A DNA stretch of 64,000 nucleotides from Streptomyces sp. SLBN-118 (lineage in GTDB: Bacteria > Actinomycetota > Actinomycetes > Streptomycetales > Streptomycetaceae), in contig NZ_VFNP01000001.1 in NCBI RefSeq assembly GCF_006715635.1, positions 1,488,001 to 1,552,000 of the forward strand, in the 5' to 3' direction. The notes under the pieces are model-generated. The model was not told the origin of the DNA, did not search any database, and saw nothing but the letters and a program-made list of their open reading frames with translations. How positions within the stretch are numbered: the first letter of the stretch is position 1; the number at the start of each line of letters is the position of its first letter. The position numbers and the translations under genes are program-made. Positions 34,841 through 62,766 of this stretch are shown one piece after another.

Positions 34841-34878
34841 GAGGGGTAGGGGTTTCCGCGCGGGGACCCGTACCCCTC
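34841..34878. terminator. hairpin after the FAD oxidase gene
   Basis: Arms at 34841-34853 (GAGGGGTAGGGGT) and 34866-34878 (ACCCGTACCCCTC) pair at 12 of 13 positions around a 12-nt loop. It starts 8 nt after the oxidase stop, so it likely terminates or attenuates transcription before PKS1. Confidence 0.65.
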
Positions 34879-34918
34879 GGCCCGTCCGCCCCTACCCGCC
34901 AGCGTGTTCAGCGGCCAC

Positions 34919-34943
34919 TAGGGGATCGATAGGGGTGTAGGGG
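34919..34943 (+). promoter_or_regulatory. TAGGGG direct repeats upstream of PKS1
   Basis: Three direct TAGGGG copies at 34919-34924, 34930-34935 and 34938-34943 (spacing 11 and 8 bp) lie about 95-118 bp before the PKS1 start. An inverted copy, CCCCTA, is at 34889-34894 and another direct copy is in the hairpin. Such repeats are expected for a pathway activator; the regulator would be encoded outside the window. No clear -10/-35 pair was found in the rest of the gap. Confidence 0.5.
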
Positions 34944-35036
34944 CCAACGATCATTTGATTACAGTCGGCAACTGCCTTTGCGTGTGCCGCAGGGGGCGCT
35001 TCTCACGCATTTCACTTACTGGGGGATCACGGTCGC

Positions 35037-52535
<17,499 letters not shown>

Positions 52536-52636
52536 TCCCGTCTCCGCTCCGCCCCTCGGCGGCGGCGCCGCCGCCCTCTCCTCCCCACCGTGCCACCTGA
52601 CCACTGGCCTTCCCGGCCTTTCTAGGACGTGACCTG

Positions 52637-55600
52637 ATGTCAAAGCCCGCCCGTTCCTCCGAGGCTGCCCAGAACATGACCGAGGACAAGCTCCGCGACT
52701 ACCTGAAGCGGGTCGTCAACGACCTGCGCCAGACCCGCCGCCGGCTCAACGAGGCCGAGGCCAAGGACCACGAGCCGATCGCCATCATCGGTATGAGCTG
52801 CCGTTTCCCGGGTGACGTCCGTTCCCCGGAGGACCTCTGGCAGGTCGTCGCCGAGGGCCGCGACGCGATCTCCGCGTTCCCCGACAACCGAGGCTGGGAC
52901 CTGGACACGCTGTACGACTCCGACCCGGAGCGTTCCGGCACGTCCTATGTGCGGGAGGGCGGATTCCTGTACGACGCCGCCGACTTCGACCCGGCGTTCT
53001 TCGGGATCTCGCCCCGCGAGGCCCTCGCCATGGACCCGCAGCAGCGCCTGCTCCTGGAGACCTCCTGGGAGGCCGTGGAGCTGGCCGGCATCGACCCGCA
53101 GTCGCTGCGCGGCAGCAAGGCCGGGGTCTTCGTCGGCAGCAACTACCAGGACTACGCGACCCGGTTGCCCGAGGTGCCTGCCGAGCTGGAGGGGCACCTC
53201 GGTATCGGCAACACGCCGAGTGTGGTGTCCGGCCGGGTGGCGTACACCCTCGGTCTGGAGGGCCCGGCCGTCACCGTCGACACGGCCTGCTCCTCGTCGC
53301 TGGTGGCGCTGCATCTGGCCTGCCACGCGCTGCGGCAGGGCGACTGCTCGATGGCGCTGGCCGGGGGCATCTCCGTGATGTCCTCGCCGGCGTCGTTCAT
53401 CGAGTTCAGCCGGCAGCGGGGGCTGGCGCCGGACGCCCGCGTCAAAGCCTTCGCGTCGGGCGCGGACGGCACGGCGCTGTCCGAGGGCATCGGCATGCTG
53501 CTGGTGGAGCGGCTGTCGGACGCGCGCCGCAACGGGCACCGGGTGCTCGCCGTGATCCGCGGCAGCGCCATCAACCAGGACGGCGCCAGCAACGGCCTCA
53601 CCGCCCCCAACGGCCCCTCGCAGGAGCGGGTGATCCGCCAGGCGCTGGCCGCCGCCCGTCTGACGCCCGACCAGGTCGACGTGGTCGAGGCGCACGGCAC
53701 CGGCACCAAGCTGGGCGATCCCATCGAGGCGCAGGCACTGATCGCCACGTACGGCCATGACCGCCCGGCCGACCGGCCCCTGTGGCTGGGTTCGGTGAAG
53801 TCCAACATCGGCCACACCCAGGCCGCCGCCGGGGCCGCCTCGATCATCAAGATGGTCATGGCCCTCAACCGGGGCCTGCTGCCCCGAACCTTGCACGTGG
53901 ACGAGCCGTCCTCCCGTATCGACTGGGAGGCCGGGGCCGTCTCGCTGCTCACGGAGGACGTGCAGTGGCCGACGCTCGACCGGCCGCGCCGTGTCGGCAT
54001 CTCCTCCTTCGGCATCAGCGGCACCAACGCCCATGCCGTGCTGGAGGAGGCTCCGCCCGTCGAGGCGGACGAGGAACAGGACGACGTCGCACCGGCGGGC
54101 GTCGTACCGTGGGTGATCTCCGCCCGGACCGCGGAGGCGCTGCGTGCTCAGGCACGACAGCTGCGTGAATTCGTCGATCAGCGGCCCGACCTCGACACGG
54201 CGGAGGTCGCCCACGCGCTGGCCACGACCCGCTCCGCGTTCGAGCACCGCGCGGTCGCCCTGGGCAGCAGCACCGGCGAACTCCTCAAGGCCCTCGACGC
54301 CCTTGCCCATGGCGAACCCTCGCCGCACGTCGTCCAGGGCGTCGCGCCGGACGAGACCGGCAAGACCGTGTTCGTGTTCCCGGGGCAGGGGACGCAGTGG
54401 GCCGGTATGGGCGCCGAACTCCTCGACACCGTGCCCGTGTTCGCGGAGTCGATGGCTCGCTGTGAGGAGGCGCTCGCGCCTTACGTCGACTGGTCGCTGA
54501 GGGAGGTGCTGCGCTCCGGCACGGAGTTGGACCGTGTGGACGTCATTCAGCCTGTGACGTGGGCGGTGATGGTGTCCCTCGCCGCGACCTGGCAGCAGCT
54601 GGGCGTCCGTCCGGATGCGGTCGTCGGCCACTCACAGGGCGAGATCGCGGCTGCGGCTGTGGCGGGTGCGCTGTCCCTGGAGGACGCGGCGAAGGTCGTC
54701 GCCGTACGTGCACGGATCATCGGTGAACACCTCGCCGGGCTGGGCACGATGGCCTCCATTCCCCAGCCCGCCCGCGTGATCGAAGAGCACCTGCCCAGCG
54801 GCGTCGGCATCGCCGCGATCAACGGCCCTCATACGACTGTCGTCTCCGGCGACAAGGACGCCGTCGAAACCCTGGTCGCGGACCTTCAGAGCAAGGACAT
54901 CCGGGCCCGGCTCATTCCCGTCGACTACGCCTCACACTCCGCACACGTCGAAACCATCGAGGCTCAACTGGCCCGTGCGCTCTCGGGAATCCAGCCGCGC
55001 CCGGCAGAGATCCCCTTCTTCTCCACCGTAGAACCCGGCTTCCTGAACACCTCGGACCTCGACGCCGGCTACTGGTACCGCAACCTCCGCCGGACCGTCC
55101 ACTTCCACACCGCGATCCAGCAGCTCACAGAGGCTGGCCACACCACCTACATCGAGTCCAGCGCCCACCCCGTCCTCACCTACAGCATCGAGGAAGTCGC
55201 AGGCACGGAAACCATCACCGGCACCCTCCGCCGAAACGAAGGCACCCTCACCCGCCTCCTCACCTCAGCAGCACACCTCCACACCCACGGCCACCCCATC
55301 AATTGGCCCATCGGCAAGGGAAACCACGTCACCGACCTCCCCACCTACCCCTTCCAACACCAGCGCTACTGGATCGACGTACCGGAGATCACGGCGGCGC
55401 ACGCCCCCGTCCCGGCGACCGACATCGTCGACACGCGTTTCTGGGAGGCGGTGGAAAACGAGGACTGGGAGTCGCTCGCCGACACGCTCGCCGTGCCCGA
55501 CGACGCCTCGCTCAGCACGGTGCTGCCCGCGCTCGCGTCCTGGCGGCAGGAGCGCAGGCGCGAGGGCACGGTGAACGACTGGCGGTACGGCATCAGCTGG

Positions 55601-57415
55601 AAGCCGGTGGCCGACGGGGGTGCCACGACCAGGCTCGGGGGGACCTGGCTCGTGGTGTTCCCGGAGGGGCGGTCCACCGACGACGTTGTCCGTACGGCGG
55701 CGGAGGGGCTGGCGCGGCACGGCGCGCAGGTCGTGCCGCTGGAGCTGAACGCCTCCGGGGCCGCCCGGGGGACGTACGTCGATCTCATCGGCGAGAAGCT
55801 GTCCGCGCAGGACTCTCCGCTCGCCGGCGTGCTGTCCTTCCTGGCGCTCGACGAGAGCCCCCACCCCGCGCATCCCGCCATGACGGCCGGTGCGGCAGGG
55901 ACGCTCGCTCTGGTTCAGGCGCTCGGTGACGCGCGCCTTGAGGTGCCGGTGTGGTTCGGCACGTGCGGGGCGGTGGCGGTCGGGGCGTCCGACGCCGTGA
56001 CCAGCCCGGCGCAGGCGCAGGTCTGGGGCCTGGGCCGGGTCGTCGCGCTGGAGCAGCCCGAGCGCTGGGGCGGCCTCGTCGATCTGCCGCGCGAGCTGGA
56101 CGACCGGGCCCGGGCGCGCCTGTGCGCGGTGCTGGCCGGGCCGGCGGGCGAGGACCAGGTAGCGGTCCGCAGCTCGGGCGTCTTCGCCCGGCGCCTGGTG
56201 CGCGACCCACTGGACGTGCGGACGCCCCAGCAGGCGGCGCCCGGCTGGCGGACCAGTGGCACGGCGCTGGTGACCGGCGGGACGGGAGCGCTCGGCCCGC
56301 ACATCGCGCGGTGGCTCGCCTCAAACGGGGCCGAGCATGTGGTGCTGACCAGCAGGCGCGGCCCGTCCGCTCCGGGCATGGCCGAGCTGGCGACGGAACT
56401 CGCCGCCGAGGGGGTCCGTCTCACGGTGGCCGCGTGCGACGCCGCCGACCGCGAGGCCCTCGCGGGTGTGCTGGAGCAGCTGAAGGCCGACGGGGAGTCC
56501 CTGCGTACGGTCGTACACGCGGCGGCGTTCATCGAGTTGGCGTCGCTGGCGGAGTCGGGGCTCGACGAGTTCGCGGACGTGCTGGCGGCGAAGGTGGCGG
56601 GCGCCGCTCACCTGGACGAGCTGCTGGGCGGCGCCGACCTCGACGCGTTCGTGCTGTTCTCCTCCATCGCCGGTGTCTGGGGCAGCGGTGACCACGGTGC
56701 CTATGCCGCCGCCAACGCCCATCTGGACGCGCTCGCGGAGCAGCGCCGTGCCCGCGGTCTGAAGGCCAGTTCCATCGCGTGGGGCGTGTGGAACGTCTGG
56801 GACCCGGAGCGGCTGCCGGAGGGCGTCAAGCCGGAGCAGCTGCAGGCCCGGGGCCTGCCGTTCCTCGACCCGGACACGGCTTTCGCCGCGATGCGCCAGA
56901 TCCTCGCGCACGACGAGACGTTCGTGGCCGTGGCCGAGGTGGACTGGGAGCGGTTCGTCCCTGTCTTCACCTCGGCGGGGCCTCGCCCGCTTCTCGCGGG
57001 TGTTCCCGAGGCGCAGCGCGAGATCGAGGCGGCCACGTCGTCCGCCGGAACCGCGTCGAGCGCGGACGCGCCGAGCGCTCCGTCGTCGCCGCTGCGCGAC
57101 CGGCTGGAGGGTCTCGCGGCCGAGGAGCGGGACCGGGTGCTGCTGGAGCTGGTGCGCGACCAGGCGGCTTCGGTCCTCGGTCATGCCTCCGGTGAGGCGG
57201 TCGAGCCGGGGCGGGCGTTCCGCGATCTGGGCTTCGACTCGCTGACCGCGGTCGAGCTGCGCAACCGGCTCAACACGGCCACCGGGCTGCGGCTGCCGAC
57301 GACACTCGTCTTCGACTACCCCTCCCCCGGTGTACTCGCCGCCCATCTGCGGGACGAGTTCTTCGGCGCGCTGCCGGACACCGCGCTGGCCGGGACCGCC
57401 GCGGCGCCGCCGGCC
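52637..57415 (+). other. PKS2 module 4: KS-AT(methylmalonyl)-KR(A-type)-ACP
   Basis: KS Cys218. AT Ser666 (G-H-S-Q-G-E) and Y-A-S-H (764-767). The KR has T-G-G-T-G-A-L-G (1213-1220) and Tyr1356, no L-D-D motif, but Trp1348 eight residues and His1353 three residues before the Tyr, the pattern described for A2-type ketoreductases. ACP Ser1535. Product: alpha-methyl, beta-hydroxy; this would be C6/C7 of the tirandamycin chain. Confidence 0.85.
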
Positions 57416-60400
57416 CTGCCGGCCGCCGACGACGACCCGATCGTCATCATCGGCATGGGGTGCCGCTTCCCGGGCGGCGTGCGCTCGCCCGAGGAGCTGT
57501 GGGAACTCCTGCTGCGAGGCGGCGACGTGATCTCCGGCCTCCCGACCGACCGCGGCTGGGACCTCGACGCGCTGTACGACCCGGACCCGGAGCAGCGCGG
57601 CAAGTCGTACACCCGGCACGGCGGATTCCTGTACGACGCCGCCGACTTCGACCCGGCGTTCTTCGGCATCTCGCCCCGCGAGGCCCTGGCGATGGACCCG
57701 CAGCAGCGCCTGCTGCTTGAGACGTCCTGGGAGGCCTTCGAACGGGCCGGCATCAATCCCCAGTCCCTGCGGGGCAGTCGTACGTCCGTGTTCGCGGGCG
57801 TCAGCTACCACGACTACGGCTCGCGCCTCGGCGAGACCCCGGAGGAGATCGAGGGCTACCTCGGTACGGGCAACACCGCGAGTATCGCCTCGGGCCGCGT
57901 GTCGTACGTCCTCGGCCTGGAGGGCGCGGCGGTGACCTTGGACACGGGCTGCTCGTCGTCGCTGGTCGCCCTCCATCTCGCGGCGCAGTCGCTGCGGCAG
58001 GGCGAGTCCACGCTGGCGCTGGCCGGCGGTGTGTCCGTGATGGCGGAGCCCACCTCCTTCACCGAGTTCAGCCGGCAGCGCGGCCTGTCCGTGGACGGCC
58101 GGTGCCGGGCCTTCTCGGCCGACGCCGACGGCATGGGCATGTCCGAGGGCGTGGGCATGCTGCTTCTGGAGCGGCTGTCGGACGCGCGCCGCAACGGACA
58201 CCGCGTCCTTGCCGTCGTCCGCGGTACGGCGATGAACCAGGACGGCGCCAGCAACGGCCTCACCGCCCCCAACGGCCCCTCCCAGCAGCGGGTGATCCGG
58301 CAGGCCCTCGCCAACGCGGGTCTCGCCCCTGACCAGATGGATGCGGTCGAGGCGCACGGCACCGGCACCAAGCTGGGCGACCCCATCGAGGCACAGGCAC
58401 TGATCGCCACGTACGGCCATGACCGCCCGGCCGACCGGCCCCTGTGGCTGGGTTCGGTGAAGTCCAACATCGGCCACACCCAGGCCGCTTCGGGTGTCGC
58501 GGGCCTCATCAAGATGGTCATGGCGCTGCAACACGGCGTTCTGCCGAGGACGCTGCACGTCGGCGAGCCCACGCCGAAGGTCGACTGGTCAGCCGGAGCC
58601 GTCGCCCTGCTGACCGAGGAGACGGCCTGGCCCAGCACGGGACAGCCGCGCCGGGCGGGTGTCTCGTCGTTCGGCATCAGCGGCACGAATACGCACGCTG
58701 TGCTGGAGCAGGCGCCGGATGACGAGCCGGTGTCGGTGTCGGAGTCTCCGGGCGTCGTGCCGTGGGTGATCTCCGCCCGGAACTCGGAGGCGCTGCGCGA
58801 CCAGGCACGGCGGCTGGGTGAATACGTCGATGGGCGGCCCGAGTTGGACACCGCCGCTGTCGCCGACACGCTCATCAACGGGCGGGCTCTGTTCGAGCAC
58901 CGTGCGGTTGTCCTTGCCGAAGCTCCTGATGGCGTCGCCGCCGCGCTCGATGCGCTCGCCACCGGGCAGCCTCACACTCATCTGGTTCAAGGCCAGGCCA
59001 AGACCGTCGGCAAGACCGTGTTCGTGTTCCCGGGGCAGGGGACGCAGTGGGCCGGTATGGGCGCCGAACTCCTCGACACCGTGCCCGTGTTCGCGGAGTC
59101 GATGGCTCGCTGTGAGGAGGCGCTCGCGCCTTACGTCGACTGGTCGCTGAGGGAGGTGCTGCGCTCCGGCACGGAGTTGGACCGTGTGGACGTCATTCAG
59201 CCTGTGACGTGGGCGGTGATGGTGTCCCTCGCCGCGACCTGGCAGCAGCTGGGCGTCCGTCCGGATGCGGTCGTCGGCCACTCACAGGGCGAGATCGCGG
59301 CTGCGGCTGTGGCGGGTGCGCTGTCCCTGGAGGACGCGGCGAAGGTCGTCGCCGTACGTGCACGGATCATCGGTGAACACCTCGCCGGGCTGGGCACGAT
59401 GGCCTCCATTCCCCAGCCCGCCCGCGTGATCGAAGAGCACCTGCCCAGCGGCGTCGGCATCGCCGCGATCAACGGCCCTCATACGACTGTCGTCTCCGGC
59501 GACAAGGACGCCGTCGAAACCCTGGTCGCGGACCTTCAGAGCAAGGACATCCGGGCCCGGCTCATTCCCGTCGACTACGCCTCACACTCCGCACACGTCG
59601 AAACCATCGAGGCTCAACTGGCCCGTGCGCTCTCGGGAATCCAGCCGCGCCCGGCAGAGATCCCCTTCTTCTCCACCGTAGAACCCGGCTTCCTGAACAC
59701 CTCGGACCTCGACGCCGGCTACTGGTACCGCAACCTCCGCCGGACCGTCCACTTCCACACCGCGATCCAGCAGCTCACAGAGGCTGGCCACACCACCTAC
59801 ATCGAGTCCAGCGCCCACCCCGTCCTCACCTACAGCATCGAGGAAGTCGCAGGCACGGAAACCATCACCGGCACCCTCCGCCGAAACGAAGGCACCCTCA
59901 CCCGCCTCCTCACCTCAGCAGCACACCTCCACACCCACGGCCACCCCATCAATTGGCCCATCGGCAAGGGAAACCACGTCACCGACCTCCCCACCTACCC
60001 CTTCCAACACCAGCGCTACTGGATCAACCCCACCGACAGCCGGACGAACCTCTCCGGCGCGGGCCTGGCGGCCGCCGGTCACCCGCTGCTGGGGGCTGCC
60101 GTGGAGCTGGCCGGCACGGACACGCACCTGTTCACCGGGCGGCTGTCGTTGCGGAGCCACCCCTGGCTGGCCGACCACGCCGTGTCCGGAACCGTGCTGC
60201 TCCCCGGCACCGGGTTCCTCGAACTCGCCCTCCAGGCCGGCCACCACGTCGACTGCGGCGCCGTAGAGGAACTCACCCTCGAAGCACCCCTGATCCTTCC
60301 CGAACGGGGCGGTGTGGACGTGCAGTTGAACGTGGGCGCACCTGACGACTCGGAGCGGCGCGAGCTGACTCTCCACTCACGCGCGCAGGACGCCGGCAGC

Positions 60401-62761
60401 GACGAGCCGTGGACCCGGCACGCCACCGGCACCCTGGTCCCCGTGGAGCAGTGCCCGAGGCCGGACATCGACCTGACCACGTGGCCGCCCGCCGGGGCCG
60501 AGCCGGTGGAGACCGAGGGCTACTACGACCGGCTGGCCGAGCAGGGCTACGGGTACGGCCCTGCCTTCCACGGCCTGCGGGCGGCGTGGCGGCGCGGCGA
60601 CGAGGTGTTCGCCGAGGTCGCGTTGCCGGAGGAGGAGTCCGCCGAGGCCGCGGAGTACGGCATCCACCCGGCGCTGATGGACGCGGCCCTGCACGCGCTG
60701 GGTCTGGGCGTGCTGCCCGCGGCGGGCGAGGGCCGGGCGCGGCTGCCGTTCTCGTGGAGCGGGGCGACCCTGCACGCGGCGGGCGCCGCCGCGCTGCGGG
60801 TGCGCGTGGCTCCGCTCGGGGACGCCGAGGACACCGTGTCGGTCACCGTGGCGGACCCGGCCGGCGTGCCGGTCGCCACGGCCGAGTCGCTGGTCGTACG
60901 GCCGGTGGTCACCGCGCAGTTGGAGGCGGCCGGTTCCTCCGCGAACGACAGCCTGTTCCGCATGGACTGGGGGCCGGCCTCCGCGGGGCTCTCCCCCGTC
61001 GAGATGCGGCGCTGGGCTGTCGTCGGGCCCGACCCGCTGCGGGTGGGACGGACGCTGGAGGAGACCGGTGCGACGGTCTTCGCGGCCGACGAGCTGGACT
61101 CCGTGGCCACGCTGGACGTCGTCCCGGACGTGGTGGTCGTGCCGTACGCGCCTCAGCAGGACGGCACCGACAAGCTCGCCGCGCGCGTCCATGAGGTGCT
61201 GTACGAGGTGCTGGACCTGGTCAAGCGGTGGCTGGCGGAGGAGCGGTTCGCCGACTCCCGGCTGGTACTGCTCACCCGCAACGCCGTCGTCACCTCACCC
61301 GAAGACACACCCGACCTCGAACACGCCGCCATCTGGGGCCTGATCCGCTCCGCCCAGTCCGAACACCCCGACCGACTCGTCCTCATCGACACCGACAACC
61401 ACACCCACGACATACGCGGCGCCCTGACCACTCGTGAGCCCCAGGTCGCCGTCCGCCAAGGCCGGTTCCTCGTACCGCGCCTCGCCCGCACCACCCTCGC
61501 CCCCGCCGCAGCCCCCGTCTTCCGCCCCGACAGCACAGCCCTGATCACCGGCGCCACCGGCACCCTCGCCGGACTCCTCGCCCACCACCTCGTCACCCAC
61601 CACCACGTACGAAACCTCGTCCTCCTCTCCCGACGCCCCGCCCACACCCTCGCCACCACACTCGAAGAGCTCGGCGCCCACGCAACCGTCGTCACCGGCG
61701 ACGTCACCGACCCCGACACCCTCACCCACACCCTCACCCACCACCCCATCACCGCCGTCATCCACACCGCTGCCACCCTGAACGACGCCACCCTCGACAC
61801 CCTCACCCCCCACCACCTCGACACCGTCCTCAACCCCAAACTCGACGGCGCCCTCCTCCTGCACGAACTCACCACCCAACACACCCCCCACCTCGACGCC
61901 TTCATCCTCTTCTCCTCCGCCGCAGCCACCTTCGGCGGACCCGGACAAGCCGCCTACGCCGCCGCCAACACCTTCCTCGACACGCTCGCCCACCACCGCC
62001 GCACACACGGCCAACCCGCCCTCTCCCTCGGCTGGGGCCTGTGGGAAGACCGCAGCACCATGACCGGCACCCTCACCCACACCGACCTCCACCGCATGAC
62101 CCGCCACGGGGTGTCCGGGCTCTCCGCGGCCGAGGGGCTGGCACTGTTCGACGCCGGGTGTGCGTCGGGCGAGGCGCATCTGCTGCCGATCCGGCTCGAT
62201 GTCGGGGCGCTGCGGCGGCGGGCCGACGACGACAGTCTTCCGGCGCTGCTGCGGGGTCTGGCCCAGCGTCGGGTGCGTCGTAGTACGACGGAGGCCGGCT
62301 TGCGACGGCCTGCGGAGTTGTCGCTCGCCGAGCGGCTCGCCCGGGTGTCCGGGGAGCAGCGGGCGCAGGCGCTGGAGGACCTGGTCGTCGCGCAGGTGGC
62401 GGCCGTGCTGGGCCACGCGTCGACGGCCGCGATCGAACCGGACCGCGCCTTCAAGGACATCGGGTTCGACTCGCTGACTGCGGTCGAGCTGCGCAACCGG
62501 CTCAACACGGCCACCGGGCTGCGGCTGCCGGCCACGCTGGTCTTCGACCAGCCGACTCCGCAGGCGATCGCCCGCTTCGTGGAGCGGAAGCTGTTCCCGC
62601 AGGAGACCGCGCAGACCGCCGTGGCGGCTGTGGAGGCGCCCCGCGGGACCGCCCAGGACACCGTGCACGCCATCGACGCCATCGACGAGATGGACGTCGA
62701 CCTCCTCATCAACCTTGCTTTCGACGGCGACAGCGCCGGATCCGACGCGGAGCGTGAGTGA
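52637..62761 (+). CDS. tamAII: modular type I polyketide synthase: modules 4 and 5
   Basis: 3374 aa, 101 bp after PKS1. Residues 1-45 form a coiled-coil docking helix ([17 protein letters not shown]) that should pair with the PKS1 tail. Module 4: KS (46-470), AT (575-913), KR (1205-1395), ACP (1500-1575). Module 5: KS (1600-2025), AT (2125-2463), DH (2480-2760), KR (2968-3150), ACP (3243-3315). The C-terminus ([13 protein letters not shown]) is another docking motif. Both ATs have methylmalonyl signatures and are encoded by the same 1,017-bp sequence. The order matches TamAII/TrdA2. The next gene starts 5 bp after the stop, so PKS3 is coupled. Confidence 0.85.
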   Translation: MSKPARSSEAAQNMTEDKLRDYLKRVVNDLRQTRRRLNEAEAKDHEPIAIIGMSCRFPGDVRSPEDLWQVVAEGRDAISAFPDNRGWDLDTLYDSDPERSGTSYVREGGFLYDAADFDPAFFGISPREALAMDPQQRLLLETSWEAVELAGIDPQSLRGSKAGVFVGSNYQDYATRLPEVPAELEGHLGIGNTPSVVSGRVAYTLGLEGPAVTVDTACSSSLVALHLACHALRQGDCSMALAGGISVMSSPASFIEFSRQRGLAPDARVKAFASGADGTALSEGIGMLLVERLSDARRNGHRVLAVIRGSAINQDGASNGLTAPNGPSQERVIRQALAAARLTPDQVDVVEAHGTGTKLGDPIEAQALIATYGHDRPADRPLWLGSVKSNIGHTQAAAGAASIIKMVMALNRGLLPRTLHVDEPSSRIDWEAGAVSLLTEDVQWPTLDRPRRVGISSFGISGTNAHAVLEEAPPVEADEEQDDVAPAGVVPWVISARTAEALRAQARQLREFVDQRPDLDTAEVAHALATTRSAFEHRAVALGSSTGELLKALDALAHGEPSPHVVQGVAPDETGKTVFVFPGQGTQWAGMGAELLDTVPVFAESMARCEEALAPYVDWSLREVLRSGTELDRVDVIQPVTWAVMVSLAATWQQLGVRPDAVVGHSQGEIAAAAVAGALSLEDAAKVVAVRARIIGEHLAGLGTMASIPQPARVIEEHLPSGVGIAAINGPHTTVVSGDKDAVETLVADLQSKDIRARLIPVDYASHSAHVETIEAQLARALSGIQPRPAEIPFFSTVEPGFLNTSDLDAGYWYRNLRRTVHFHTAIQQLTEAGHTTYIESSAHPVLTYSIEEVAGTETITGTLRRNEGTLTRLLTSAAHLHTHGHPINWPIGKGNHVTDLPTYPFQHQRYWIDVPEITAAHAPVPATDIVDTRFWEAVENEDWESLADTLAVPDDASLSTVLPALASWRQERRREGTVNDWRYGISWKPVADGGATTRLGGTWLVVFPEGRSTDDVVRTAAEGLARHGAQVVPLELNASGAARGTYVDLIGEKLSAQDSPLAGVLSFLALDESPHPAHPAMTAGAAGTLALVQALGDARLEVPVWFGTCGAVAVGASDAVTSPAQAQVWGLGRVVALEQPERWGGLVDLPRELDDRARARLCAVLAGPAGEDQVAVRSSGVFARRLVRDPLDVRTPQQAAPGWRTSGTALVTGGTGALGPHIARWLASNGAEHVVLTSRRGPSAPGMAELATELAAEGVRLTVAACDAADREALAGVLEQLKADGESLRTVVHAAAFIELASLAESGLDEFADVLAAKVAGAAHLDELLGGADLDAFVLFSSIAGVWGSGDHGAYAAANAHLDALAEQRRARGLKASSIAWGVWNVWDPERLPEGVKPEQLQARGLPFLDPDTAFAAMRQILAHDETFVAVAEVDWERFVPVFTSAGPRPLLAGVPEAQREIEAATSSAGTASSADAPSAPSSPLRDRLEGLAAEERDRVLLELVRDQAASVLGHASGEAVEPGRAFRDLGFDSLTAVELRNRLNTATGLRLPTTLVFDYPSPGVLAAHLRDEFFGALPDTALAGTAAAPPALPAADDDPIVIIGMGCRFPGGVRSPEELWELLLRGGDVISGLPTDRGWDLDALYDPDPEQRGKSYTRHGGFLYDAADFDPAFFGISPREALAMDPQQRLLLETSWEAFERAGINPQSLRGSRTSVFAGVSYHDYGSRLGETPEEIEGYLGTGNTASIASGRVSYVLGLEGAAVTLDTGCSSSLVALHLAAQSLRQGESTLALAGGVSVMAEPTSFTEFSRQRGLSVDGRCRAFSADADGMGMSEGVGMLLLERLSDARRNGHRVLAVVRGTAMNQDGASNGLTAPNGPSQQRVIRQALANAGLAPDQMDAVEAHGTGTKLGDPIEAQALIATYGHDRPADRPLWLGSVKSNIGHTQAASGVAGLIKMVMALQHGVLPRTLHVGEPTPKVDWSAGAVALLTEETAWPSTGQPRRAGVSSFGISGTNTHAVLEQAPDDEPVSVSESPGVVPWVISARNSEALRDQARRLGEYVDGRPELDTAAVADTLINGRALFEHRAVVLAEAPDGVAAALDALATGQPHTHLVQGQAKTVGKTVFVFPGQGTQWAGMGAELLDTVPVFAESMARCEEALAPYVDWSLREVLRSGTELDRVDVIQPVTWAVMVSLAATWQQLGVRPDAVVGHSQGEIAAAAVAGALSLEDAAKVVAVRARIIGEHLAGLGTMASIPQPARVIEEHLPSGVGIAAINGPHTTVVSGDKDAVETLVADLQSKDIRARLIPVDYASHSAHVETIEAQLARALSGIQPRPAEIPFFSTVEPGFLNTSDLDAGYWYRNLRRTVHFHTAIQQLTEAGHTTYIESSAHPVLTYSIEEVAGTETITGTLRRNEGTLTRLLTSAAHLHTHGHPINWPIGKGNHVTDLPTYPFQHQRYWINPTDSRTNLSGAGLAAAGHPLLGAAVELAGTDTHLFTGRLSLRSHPWLADHAVSGTVLLPGTGFLELALQAGHHVDCGAVEELTLEAPLILPERGGVDVQLNVGAPDDSERRELTLHSRAQDAGSDEPWTRHATGTLVPVEQCPRPDIDLTTWPPAGAEPVETEGYYDRLAEQGYGYGPAFHGLRAAWRRGDEVFAEVALPEEESAEAAEYGIHPALMDAALHALGLGVLPAAGEGRARLPFSWSGATLHAAGAAALRVRVAPLGDAEDTVSVTVADPAGVPVATAESLVVRPVVTAQLEAAGSSANDSLFRMDWGPASAGLSPVEMRRWAVVGPDPLRVGRTLEETGATVFAADELDSVATLDVVPDVVVVPYAPQQDGTDKLAARVHEVLYEVLDLVKRWLAEERFADSRLVLLTRNAVVTSPEDTPDLEHAAIWGLIRSAQSEHPDRLVLIDTDNHTHDIRGALTTREPQVAVRQGRFLVPRLARTTLAPAAAPVFRPDSTALITGATGTLAGLLAHHLVTHHHVRNLVLLSRRPAHTLATTLEELGAHATVVTGDVTDPDTLTHTLTHHPITAVIHTAATLNDATLDTLTPHHLDTVLNPKLDGALLLHELTTQHTPHLDAFILFSSAAATFGGPGQAAYAAANTFLDTLAHHRRTHGQPALSLGWGLWEDRSTMTGTLTHTDLHRMTRHGVSGLSAAEGLALFDAGCASGEAHLLPIRLDVGALRRRADDDSLPALLRGLAQRRVRRSTTEAGLRRPAELSLAERLARVSGEQRAQALEDLVVAQVAAVLGHASTAAIEPDRAFKDIGFDSLTAVELRNRLNTATGLRLPATLVFDQPTPQAIARFVERKLFPQETAQTAVAAVEAPRGTAQDTVHAIDAIDEMDVDLLINLAFDGDSAGSDAERE
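54359..55375 (+). repeat. AT-domain repeat copy A (module 4 AT)
   Basis: 1,017 bp that read as identical to 59009-60025, including all silent positions I compared. Codes the entire methylmalonyl AT up to Q-R-Y-W-I. Confidence 0.9.
57420..62761 (+). other. PKS2 module 5: KS-AT(methylmalonyl)-DH-KR-ACP
   Basis: KS Cys1772 in [10 protein letters not shown] Ser2216 and Y-A-S-H (2314-2317). DH His2514 ([11 protein letters not shown]) and Asp2682 (H-P-A-L-M-D-A-A). [10 protein letters not shown] (2971-2978), Tyr3107, with L-N-D instead of L-D-D. ACP Ser3279. Product: methyl-branched alkene, fitting C4=C5 of the tirandamycin diene. The KR region (about 61280-62100) has a different codon style from its flanks. 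Confidence 0.87.
59009..60025 (+). repeat. AT-domain repeat copy B (module 5 AT)
   Basis: Partner of 54359-55375, offset 4,650 bp. Immediately outside both ends the two modules differ clearly. Confidence 0.9.
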
Positions 62762-62766
62762 CACCC

